Positions 1 through 5,463 of a DNA stretch of 5,689 nt are shown here, in pieces (position 1 is the stretch's first letter; each line of letters begins with the position of its first letter). The stretch is from CAYGAW01 sp964492135. Lineage in GTDB: Bacteria; Chloroflexota; Anaerolineae; UBA7937; B3-Chlor. The notes beneath the pieces are model-generated. The model was not told where the DNA came from. It searched no databases and saw only the letters and a program-made list of their open reading frames with translations. Both the position numbers and the translations under genes were made by a program. The stretch spans positions 1 to 5,689 of the forward strand of contig CAZBJW010000268.1 in assembly GCA_964492135.1 (NCBI GenBank), in the 5' to 3' direction.

Positions 1-146
1 GGCTACGCCCACCTTGGGCAGGCCTGGCGACTGAAGACAACAGCCATTGCAGGTTGACCCTGTTGGTGCTATCATCCCGTTGAGGTCCCGCTGCGTTGAT
101 GACTAGCGATTTCGACTGGTACATCGAGGGGAGCCTTTGCCGCTCT

Positions 147-171
147 CTGGCCACCGCTGTGGTCAGGTTTT
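147..171 (+). terminator. Terminator-like hairpin with short T run
   Basis: CTGGCCAC and GTGGTCAG pair as an 8-bp stem (one G-U wobble in RNA) closed by the four-base loop CGCT, followed by GTTTT. This is the layout of a weak intrinsic terminator on the plus strand. It lies 62 bases before the methyltransferase start and could end transcription of a gene lying left of the window. The T run is only four bases, so termination is a guess. I see no convincing gene elsewhere in bases 1-233. Confidence 0.35.
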
Positions 172-233
172 CGGAAATGCTCACTTGGGCGCAGAATACG
201 AACACAACATACCGAAACAGATGAGAGGGGAAG

Positions 234-812
234 ATGTCAATCATGCCAGCCTTTGAACTAGGTTTTTGGAATGCCTGGATCCTCATGCTACTAATCCTCC
301 TACCTCTTCCTCTAGTGGGTCTCCTTCGTAGAGGCGTCTTTCAGACCACAGCATCGATTCGTGCTTCTGTTGTCAGTGGCACAGAGCAGAAGATCTACAT
401 TCTCTCACACGTAGTGCTCTTGGCTCTCGCTATCTACTCGATTTTCTTACCGCTACAATTAGGGACCATATGGTTCTCCATAGGTCTGCCCGTTTACTTG
501 CTCGGATTGATTTTGCAGATGATTGCTTATGTGAATGTTGCCACCAACCCAGTTGATGAACCGGTTACCAAAGGACTATATCGTTATTCAAGGCATCCCA
601 TGTATGTTGTCCTCCCGTTGACGCTCATAGGTACGGGCTTAGCTTCAGCTTCATGGCCTTTCTTGCTGCTTTCCGTGATAGTTGTAATTACGCAGCTTTA
701 CAATGCAATTCCCGAAGAACGCGAATGCCTTGAGGCGTATGGGAACGCATATCGCGAATATATGAAGAGGACTCCACGATGGATAGGAATACCGAAATCG
801 GAGAAGAAGTGA
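234..812 (+). CDS. Isoprenylcysteine carboxyl methyltransferase (ICMT/PEMT)-family membrane protein
   Basis: A 192-residue integral membrane protein of the ICMT/PEMT superfamily, whose members transfer a methyl group from S-adenosylmethionine to lipid-linked or hydrophobic substrates at the membrane. Hydrophobic segments lie near residues 11-31, 53-75, 78-100 and 125-155. The family signature follows: GLYRYSRHPMY at 114-124, then the C-terminal E-E at 161-162, YG at 169-170, Y-x-x-Y at 173-176 and PRW at 181-183. This His-Pro and Glu-Glu pattern forms the SAM pocket in known members. A purine-rich AGAGGGG lies just before ATG 234; ATG 243 is an alternative start with looser spacing. The gene looks richer in A+T than the rest of the window, which may mean recent acquisition. 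No partner gene adjoins it, and the substrate is unknown, since bacterial members rarely act on prenylated proteins. Family assignment is firm, function is not. Confidence 0.85.
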   Translation: MSIMPAFELGFWNAWILMLLILLPLPLVGLLRRGVFQTTASIRASVVSGTEQKIYILSHVVLLALAIYSIFLPLQLGTIWFSIGLPVYLLGLILQMIAYVNVATNPVDEPVTKGLYRYSRHPMYVVLPLTLIGTGLASASWPFLLLSVIVVITQLYNAIPEERECLEAYGNAYREYMKRTPRWIGIPKSEKK

Positions 813-1547
813 TAAGTCGTGCCCCTTTGTTCGCACTGTCGTCTAATAGGTAGGCATACGCTGAGGCTATTGGCCTGCCGTTCCGGCCCTTGCCTTCGGC
901 AACGTCGCGCATCCACAGACGCAGGGCTACCTCTGGCTGGGAGATGCAGAGTCCCCTTTTGGCACCGCCGGTCTCCAGACTTTCACCAGCCCGCCATGAA
1001 GCGCCCTCAGGTCCGATTCTTCCGAACCGTCCTAGCCAGGCTCATGGTCGACCACCTCCACCGTCCCCTCGACCTCGTGATCCACGCCTAGCTCTGGCTG
1101 GCAGGGGAAACAGCAGAGCCTCAGGAAAAGCCTCACCGTCCAGAGAGGCAAGAAGAGAAAAAGGGAACGCCGCACCAAACGTCCCCTTGGAACGTAAGAT
1201 ACCCCCGGGGCGGTCCTGTATAAAGGTCCGCACGCTCGAGTATGCGGCTCCGAATTCGCCACCACAAGACAATCTTGCTCTCTCAGGGATCAGCTGATCT
1301 ACTGGTCACAGGCCGCCATGTGATGCGTGAATCACCTATTCAGGCATCGGTCCGCAATCAACCGGAAACAACGCGCATTATGAGAGGTGAGCAGTTGCTC
1401 AAGAACCTGACTTCTAGACGCTGTTGTTGAGCAGATGTACATTCGCGGGCAGGATGAGGATCATAGCCAGACGAACCGATCCTCAGGATCCTGGGAGAAA
1501 GAGTGAGTGGGTAGCACGAGAAGTGGACGAGAGACTTGTATTCTATA
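813..1547. other. Gene-free stretch of about 735 bases
   Basis: I find no convincing gene here. The open frames on both strands are short, rich in Arg, Pro and Ser, and carry no recognisable motif, as expected from G+C-rich non-coding DNA. One minus-strand frame near 1042-1272 has a stretch that reads somewhat like protein, but I cannot match it to a family. Small palindromes occur: GATCAGCTGATC at 1288-1299 and CAGGATCCTG at 1484-1493. The stretch separates two genes that converge on it, so it holds the 3' ends of both transcripts; it could also contain decayed genes. Confidence 0.5.
1455..1485 (-). terminator. Hairpin downstream of the acyltransferase gene
   Basis: TGAGGATC (1455-1462) and GATCCTCA (1478-1485) form a perfect 8-bp inverted repeat with a 15-base loop. 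It lies about 60 bases beyond the stop codon of the minus-strand acyltransferase, where a transcript end is expected. A second palindrome, CAGGATCCTG, overlaps one arm. No T run follows on the minus strand, so it may only be an mRNA 3'-end stem-loop or chance. Confidence 0.25.
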
Positions 1548-2729
1548 CTAGCTCAAGACCAAAGGGTGAAACACTCTGATCTCCACACCATCCTCGGCTG
1601 GCAGAATGGCAGCGGCCCGCTGATGGGAGCTCAGAGCCCGGAACGCCGTGGGGATTCCGCCACCAAAGTCCAGACTCTGCATGGGCAGGCGAGAGACGTT
1701 GGTCACCAGCATGCCGTGTTGGGGAGGCACCACGTGGATCTCCTCCATGACGGCCAGACCTCTTTGCCGGCGGAGGCTTTCCAGGGTCTGCAGTGAACTG
1801 GAGACATACTCCTGTCTCACCTGACTCACGGCCTTGCGAATCAGGAGAGCCAGTTTCCCCAGAGAAGCACCGACCAGCCCTTCATATTCAATAGATGCCG
1901 TCGCAATGCAAAGAGCATTCCCAAAGTATGTTTTGGGTACCGCTCTGAGGATCCTCCGGAAATCAACGGGACAGCTCACATAGGTGATCGGACTGCCATC
2001 GCCTTCCTCCCACTGGGTGAGGCACTGCCTCCAGAGGTAGGCGGTGAGTACGTCGTTGTGGAACAAGGGCACTTCGCAGTCCTCCTCGGCTTCTGCCAAG
2101 AGCTCGTTCATTGCCTCCTTGGAGACGAGGAGTCGTTCCTCGCGAAGCTGTTCCCTGGAAACAGGGTGGCGTTTCCCGGCCCAAAAGAGACCGCACCGAG
2201 CGAGCACATCATCCGGCGTTACGAGTCCTTGGGGTCCGGACGTCTCCATTGTGAGCAGCTCACGCTCGCAAGAGGGCTTCAAGATACGCTGGCCCTGAAA
2301 GAGCCTCGACCAACTTGTGAGAAAATGAAAAAGGCTGAACCCGTCTACCAGCGCATGGGAGATGCTCAGCCCCAGCACGGAGCCGTGGGGTGTCTGCGTT
2401 AGTTTGATCCGGGTCAGGGGCTCTCCTTCTACTGACTGGACTGAGTCCACAAAGTGGGAGACATCGTCTGTATCTTCAAAGATCTCTGAGGACCGGCTCG
2501 TCTCAAAGATGAGCCCATCTTCAGCAGGCTGGAACCCGTAGGAGTGCTCTGCGATTCTGGTCAGTTTGCTGCGGAGAGGCCAAAAGTATTCGAGGGTCCG
2601 ATCCAGACTCCTGCTGAGGTCACCCGGGTCGATCCTGTCTTGATAGGCAAAAACAAACTCGATGGCGTACGAGCCAACCCCGGTGAAGACGTGATCTGTG
2701 GGAGACAGAGGTAATGCCGCGTCCCTCAT
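1548..2729 (-). CDS. BAHD-family (plant transferase-like) acyltransferase
   Basis: A CoA-dependent acyltransferase of the BAHD/transferase family (PF02458 type), which moves an acyl group from acyl-CoA to an alcohol or amine; it is related to NRPS condensation domains. Numbered from this start (393 residues), the catalytic HxxxD motif is His125-Ala-Leu-Val-Asp129 followed by Gly, and the structural DFGWG motif appears as DFGGG at 354-358. Other family marks are LSPTD near the N-terminus, HNDVLTAYLWR at 224-234, CPVDFRR at 253-259 and YFGNA at 268-272. An in-frame ATG at 2813 would add 28 residues unlike the family. I chose ATG 2729 because the family normally starts a few residues before LSxxD; AGGAA lies 10 bases upstream. 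No signal peptide or membrane segment is seen, so it is probably cytoplasmic. Product and substrate are unknown, and no biosynthetic neighbours help. The family is best known from plants and fungi. Confidence 0.85.
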   Translation of the reverse strand: MRDAALPLSPTDHVFTGVGSYAIEFVFAYQDRIDPGDLSRSLDRTLEYFWPLRSKLTRIAEHSYGFQPAEDGLIFETSRSSEIFEDTDDVSHFVDSVQSVEGEPLTRIKLTQTPHGSVLGLSISHALVDGFSLFHFLTSWSRLFQGQRILKPSCERELLTMETSGPQGLVTPDDVLARCGLFWAGKRHPVSREQLREERLLVSKEAMNELLAEAEEDCEVPLFHNDVLTAYLWRQCLTQWEEGDGSPITYVSCPVDFRRILRAVPKTYFGNALCIATASIEYEGLVGASLGKLALLIRKAVSQVRQEYVSSSLQTLESLRRQRGLAVMEEIHVVPPQHGMLVTNVSRLPMQSLDFGGGIPTAFRALSSHQRAAAILPAEDGVEIRVFHPLVLS

Positions 2730-2818
2730 CTCGATTCCGTTCCTGGTACTGCTTGGTTGTCCGTTGTCCGGTGACATCCGCCTGCATGGTCTAGTGTAGC
2801 ACCGCCAAGGCAACGGTT

Positions 2819-3442
2819 ATGACATTATGCAGGATTCTCCCTCCATTGGCAAAAGGGCGACCAGTTTGGCAGCAGCCACGGGCATGGTCATCGCTTCTCT
2901 CGGTCACAAGGTCAGCCGGTTGTGCTGGCGGAGAAAGCACGTCCGTCCGATTACCACGTCCAAGTAGTGGCCAACAACTGCTGGTCGAAGACGGTTCTTG
3001 GGCAGATTGGTCGCCGGATGGGACAGAGATCGCTTTCGCCTCCAATCGGGATGGAAATGTCGAGTTTTACGTCGCGGACGCTGACGGGAGTAACGAGCGA
3101 CGGTTGACCGAAAACGATAGATTCGACTTCTTCCCTGCCTGGGCACCAGATGGTCGAAGCATCGCTTTCGCGACGGTGGAGCAAAAGCAGATTTATGTCA
3201 TGAACGTAGACGGGAGTAATGAGCGACAACTGACTGCTCAGGGTCTGAGCGAAGATCCCGCCTGGTCTCCGGACGGAAGCCAAGTCGTCTTTCAATCGAG
3301 CTGGGAGGGCAATTTCGAGATTTACACCTTGAATGTCGAGGATGCCCTTCAGGGAAGCGAGGGTCCCCGTCCACGGCGGCTAACGAACACCCGCGCGGGG
3401 GATTTCTGGCCCTCCTGGGGCCCTGTGGCCACTTCAGAATAA
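2819..3442 (+). CDS. TolB-like PD40 beta-propeller protein, 5' end probably damaged
   Basis: Encodes consecutive PD40/WD40-like repeats as in the TolB C-terminal propeller. The repeats start at WSPDGTEIAF (residues 64-73), WAPDGRSIAF (108-117) and WSPDGSQVVF (149-158), each followed by an IYV/FYV strand and a DGSNERxLT-type turn; a fourth partial blade ends at WPSWGP (197-202). Such proteins are usually periplasmic or surface-bound and act as binding scaffolds. Three and a half blades are too few for a closed six- or seven-blade propeller, so the protein is short or must assemble. The first 55 residues do not look like a natural secreted N-terminus, though they contain SAGCAGG, which resembles a lipoprotein cleavage site. 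A different frame beginning at ATG 2827 encodes a good signal-peptide start (see findings), so a frameshift near 2885-2905 is likely. AAGG lies 8 bases before ATG 2819. The 3' end lies inside the direct repeat. Confidence 0.65.
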   Translation: MTLCRILPPLAKGRPVWQQPRAWSSLLSVTRSAGCAGGESTSVRLPRPSSGQQLLVEDGSWADWSPDGTEIAFASNRDGNVEFYVADADGSNERRLTENDRFDFFPAWAPDGRSIAFATVEQKQIYVMNVDGSNERQLTAQGLSEDPAWSPDGSQVVFQSSWEGNFEIYTLNVEDALQGSEGPRPRRLTNTRAGDFWPSWGPVATSE

Positions 3443-3735
3443 GGCGCTCTTCGCGTCATGGTTCTAAGCCCTCGCAGAAGCTGGGACTCTGGACGATAAT
3501 GCCAGAAGGATGATCCCCGCAAAGCAGTCTCCTGCAACTGATGGACATTCCTGCTACTCCTTACTGACCCCGGCGTTGCCCACGATAGGGAGGTGGCTTA
3601 TCCAGAGGGGGATTCTTGAGCTGGCCGCGTCGCTGCTCTCCTGTATGATGCACTGAGGAAGGATCTGGCACACGTTCTCACTGCCGCGGGGGTTCTGATG
3701 GCCGTTTCTGTCTACGTCGCTCCGGCCGCGGCGCA
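3348..3735 (+). repeat. Diverged direct repeat, copy 1 (PD40 3' end to AddB-like start)
   Basis: Aligns with 5078-5463 at a nearly constant offset of 1730 falling to 1728 bases, so only a few small indels separate the copies. By eye identity is about three quarters overall and near 90% in the last 60 bases. Shared blocks include CGGCGGCTAAC (3374-3384), GATTTCTGGCCCTCC with one change (3401-3415), GCCAGAAGGATGATCC (3501-3516), GCAACTGATGGA (3534-3545) and the stretch around ATG 3698. This copy keeps the PD40 gene's proper stop (TAA 3440-3442). Its AddB-like reading frame loses similarity just before the Walker A GKT. The region 3443-3697 holds no gene of its own. Confidence 0.85.
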
Positions 3736-3784
3736 GCTCCGAGGCGCGCACACGAATTCAAAGGCCGCTGCTCTATCCGCCTGA
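3698..3784 (+). pseudogene. Truncated 5' fragment of the AddB-like gene
   Basis: From ATG 3698 the first 12 codons read MAVSVYVAPAAA, identical in protein to the start of the intact gene at 5426. The three base differences between the copies in these codons are all synonymous third-position changes (CCG/CCA, GCG/GCA, GCG/GCC). After codon 12 the similarity stops, so the Walker A lysine and threonine are missing, and the frame ends at TGA 3782. It is therefore a remnant of a once functional coding sequence cut exactly at the edge of the direct repeat. No product is expected. Confidence 0.7.
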
Positions 3785-3799
3785 GCACGTACTCGGCGC
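3755..3799 (-). pseudogene. tRNA 5'-half relic, tRNA-Arg-like
   Basis: Read on the minus strand, 3786-3770 is GCTCAGGCGGATAGAGC, a complete D-arm with a GCTC/GAGC stem and the conserved A14, G18-G19 and A21 pattern. The next bases are A26 and GCGGCCTT, matching the usual 5' side of an anticodon arm. From memory, this D-arm plus anticodon-arm order is typical of bacterial tRNA-Arg. The 3' side of the anticodon stem does not pair, there is no clear T-arm and the acceptor region is disturbed, so this is not a working tRNA. It sits between the end of repeat copy 1 and the terminator of the inserted unit, where an attachment-site remnant could be expected. A chance match is possible. Confidence 0.4.
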
Positions 3800-3807
3800 G
3801 CTCCTAC

Positions 3808-3835
3808 CTTTGCCCCACCCTCATCTGGGGCAAAG
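3808..3835 (-). terminator. Stem-loop terminator of the two-gene unit
   Basis: CTTTGCCCCA (3808-3817) and TGGGGCAAAG (3826-3835) form a perfect 10-bp stem with an 8-base loop. On the minus strand it begins 9 bases after the stop codon of the YkoP-like gene, the expected place for the end of this operon. It lacks a following T run, so it may work as a weak intrinsic terminator or as an mRNA-stabilising 3' stem. Confidence 0.6.
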
Positions 3836-3844
3836 ACCATCTGT

Positions 3845-4435
3845 TCACTGCCCGTACCGCCCCAGCAACGTGCGGCGCGACATCCACAGCCGATACCGCT
3901 GCAGTCGCAGAAACCTCTTCCCCCTCAGGCTTCCCGGATTGTAAGTCCACATCAAAGCCCAGGAGAATACGTTCTCCCAGAAGTGCGTGAACCGCCCCCA
4001 GCGTCCTGCTTGAGCGGTCAGATTCACAATATCGAAGCCCACCTGTGATGCCACACTGGCAAGCACCGGAGAATCATCCTTCTCCAGAAAGGCCATCTGC
4101 CCTCCCAGAGCCACGATGTCTTGCAGTTCATCTGTCGCCATGTAGACGGCCAGGCTCCTCAAGGACTTGACTGCCAGACGTAAGAACCTCACTCCCCACG
4201 TCAAATCTGGCCCGTCCACCGGCATCGGCGGTATGTGTTCGTTCCATAGATGCAGCTCGCATATCCTGTCTCCAGCGTGCACCTTAGTGCCGTCGGAGAG
4301 CTGGACATCCGTCTTATCAGTAGTCAGGGAGATACGCAGTATGCACTCGTCGTCCTGAGTGAACTCTTGGACGCGCCCGTGGCGGCGCAACAGAAGGTCC
4401 AGACCACGCACCAATGCCCGCGGCACGTATTGCAT
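3845..4435 (-). CDS. YkoP-like domain protein
   Basis: A 196-residue protein that resembles the YkoP-like family: Bacillus subtilis YkoP and similar domains, some attached to polysaccharide deacetylases. I recognise the pattern LSDGTxxxxGDxxxELHLWNEHIP (residues 47-69, key part ELHLWNEHIP at 60-69), a helical middle, and a basic C-terminus with YNPGSLRGKRFLRLQRYR (165-182). The biochemical role of the family is not known to me; links to cell-envelope glycan genes are suggestive only. No signal peptide is seen; a hydrophobic patch near residues 150-164 could touch the membrane. GTG 4438 sits directly before the ATG, but GGAGG at 4441-4445 has good spacing (5 bases) only for ATG 4435, so I start there. 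It follows the small membrane-protein gene by 21 bases, so the two are almost certainly co-transcribed. Family recognition is from memory. Confidence 0.65.
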   Translation of the reverse strand: MQYVPRALVRGLDLLLRRHGRVQEFTQDDECILRISLTTDKTDVQLSDGTKVHAGDRICELHLWNEHIPPMPVDGPDLTWGVRFLRLAVKSLRSLAVYMATDELQDIVALGGQMAFLEKDDSPVLASVASQVGFDIVNLTAQAGRWGRFTHFWENVFSWALMWTYNPGSLRGKRFLRLQRYRLWMSRRTLLGRYGQ

Positions 4436-4456
4436 CACGACCTCCGCTGATTCCCC

Positions 4457-4798
4457 CTACCGGGCCAGGGAGACGATGAGAATGCCACAGGTTATCAGCG
4501 CCACACCAAACCACTGCCAACTCGTAATCGCTTCGTGAAAGAAGAACCGGGCCCCGATAACCTCCACCAAGGCAAAGCCGAACCCCGCGGTGACCGCCCA
4601 CGCCACATGCAGCGAGATCATGCGCAACAAGACAGTGAAGGCGATGACCGCCAGAAACCCTGCTGTGTTCCCTACCACCTGCCACCACAGAAAAGATTGC
4701 CATCCGGCGCTGTCAGCCGAAAGCTTAAAGCCGACATTGCTGACCACGGTGAAAACCAAATTCGACAAAGTCAGTCCGACAATGGATAGAGTCCTCAC
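4457..4798 (-). CDS. Small four-helix EamA/SMR-type (DMT superfamily) membrane protein
   Basis: A 113-residue protein with four predicted transmembrane helices (about residues 4-28, 36-58, 61-84 and 92-112), the size and layout of SMR transporters and ArnE/ArnF-like lipid-sugar flippase subunits; such proteins work as dimers in the inner membrane. Family traits are FKLSA after helix 1, HVAWAVTAGFG in helix 3, the FFFHEAIT turn (Glu89) before helix 4, and WQWFGVALITCGILI. The helix-1 glutamate that binds protons and drugs in EmrE is absent, so a canonical multidrug pump is unlikely; a flippase or EamA-type role fits better. The start is GTG 4798: AAAGGAGG (4807-4814) lies exactly 8 bases upstream. 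A longer frame from ATG 4909 would begin upstream of the predicted promoter. It is first in an operon with the YkoP-like gene. Confidence 0.75.
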   Translation of the reverse strand: MRTLSIVGLTLSNLVFTVVSNVGFKLSADSAGWQSFLWWQVVGNTAGFLAVIAFTVLLRMISLHVAWAVTAGFGFALVEVIGARFFFHEAITSWQWFGVALITCGILIVSLAR

Positions 4799-4828
4799 TC
4801 TCCTCGCCTCCTTTCGTCCGTGAGCGTC

Positions 4829-4856
4829 GCACAGCAGTTGCGAAGCGCTGCTGTGC
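4829..4856 (-). promoter_or_regulatory. Perfect inverted repeat over the predicted transcription start (operator candidate)
   Basis: GCACAGCAG (4829-4837) and CTGCTGTGC (4848-4856) are perfect 9-base arms around a 10-base spacer. The outer edge touches the -10 hexamer, and the predicted start site (near 4850) falls inside one arm. That is a classic place for a repressor to block RNA polymerase, and the size suits a dimeric regulator. It could also fold as a stem near the 5' end of the mRNA. No regulator gene is in the window. Confidence 0.55.
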
Positions 4857-4885
4857 ATTGTAGCTGCAGTGGGCTGTATTGCCAA
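4857..4885 (-). promoter_or_regulatory. Sigma-70-type promoter of the two-gene unit
   Basis: Read on the minus strand, TTGGCA (4885-4880) is followed after exactly 17 bases by TACAAT (4862-4857). Each hexamer matches the consensus at five of six positions. The start site should lie near 4850, giving a leader of about 52 bases that contains the strong Shine-Dalgarno of the membrane-protein gene. Confidence 0.65.
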
Positions 4886-5077
4886 AGAGCCGAGAGGGAG
4901 AGCACACAATGACGAGCTACGAAGAGCTGACTACTCCTTCTTCAACTTGTCAGTCGCCGCTACGGCCGAGGTGCGATCATCCGGGCCTCGAACAACTCCT
5001 GCGGCTGGCGGGGTGCTCGACTTGCACAGATGGATCATAGCAGTGCTCTCGCAGATTTCTATGTCGGTGGCTAATTG

Positions 5078-5463
5078 AGCGTTCAGGGGCGTTCCCCCGC
5101 CCGCGGCGGCTAACCAACACCCGCGCTGGGGATTTCTAGCCCTCCGGGTTCCTGCGAGGACTCCAGAATGAGCCGCTCTGTGGCTCATGGTTCCAGGTTC
5201 TGGTAGAATCAGGAATGCTGGACGACGGCGCCAGAAGGATGATCCTGGGAACCCAGTGCCTCGCAACTGATGGAGACCTCTGCTACTCTTTAGTGCTCCC
5301 AGCGTCGCCCACGCGAGTAGGTGGCCTATGCCGAGGGGGATTTGTGGGTTGACCGGTTCCCTGAGTTCCTGCAGGATGCACTCGGGAACGATCTGGCAGA
5401 CGTTCTCACCGCCACGGGGGTCTTGATGGCCGTTTCTGTCTACGTCGCTCCAGCCGCAGCCGG
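5078..5463 (+). repeat. Diverged direct repeat, copy 2
   Basis: The partner of 3348-3735, on the far side of the two-gene unit. Here the PD40 end is decayed while the AddB-like start continues into an intact gene. Similarity fades left of about 5078, although GATTTCTATGTC at 5055-5066 may be a further trace of a PD40 blade. The right edge is where copy 1 loses similarity, just before the Walker A GKT. Confidence 0.85.
5081..5139 (+). pseudogene. Decayed 3' remnant of the PD40 gene
   Basis: Codons aligned to the end of the PD40 gene read PRRLTNTRAGDF, then TAG (5137-5139), where copy 1 has TGG and goes on to WPSWGP. The beginning of the gene is missing: upstream DNA shows no PD40 blades and belongs to the region before the inserted unit. 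This is a relic of duplication, not an expressed gene. Confidence 0.65.

Noticed and set aside
1..57. Possible C-terminal tail of a gene entering from the left (frame 1, ending TGA 55-57)
   Set aside because: Only 18 codons with no recognisable motif; chance open frames of this length are common.
1032..1272. Two overlapping minus-strand frames with some protein-like stretches
   Set aside because: No family match, no good Shine-Dalgarno, and both strands are open here, so neither can be preferred.
890..1297. Plus-strand open frame of 135 codons
   Set aside because: Pro-, Arg- and Ser-rich with no motif or hydrophobic pattern; overlapping frames on both strands are equally open, as expected of G+C-rich non-coding DNA.
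1288..1299. Perfect 12-bp palindrome GATCAGCTGATC
   Set aside because: Isolated, without a promoter or gene start beside it; palindromes of this size can occur by chance.
2044..2402. Plus-strand frames inside the acyltransferase gene
   Set aside because: They lie opposite the BAHD coding sequence, which carries all family motifs; these are antisense shadows.
4317..4703. Minus-strand 128-codon frame overlapping the YkoP-like and membrane-protein genes
   Set aside because: It crosses the junction of two well-supported genes in another frame and has a His/Arg/Gly-rich composition typical of a shadow frame.
4799..4909. N-terminal extension of the small membrane protein from ATG 4909
   Set aside because: It would place the promoter, palindrome and Shine-Dalgarno inside the coding region, and adds a 37-residue tail not seen in SMR-size proteins.
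4931..5266. Minus-strand 111-codon frame ending DKLKKE
   Set aside because: The tail looks somewhat protein-like, but the rest runs antisense through repeat copy 2, with no start signal or family match.
3348..5463. A CRISPR array or a transposon with terminal repeats
   Set aside because: The two repeats are long, diverged and contain gene ends; there are no short regular repeats, terminal inverted repeats or transposase.
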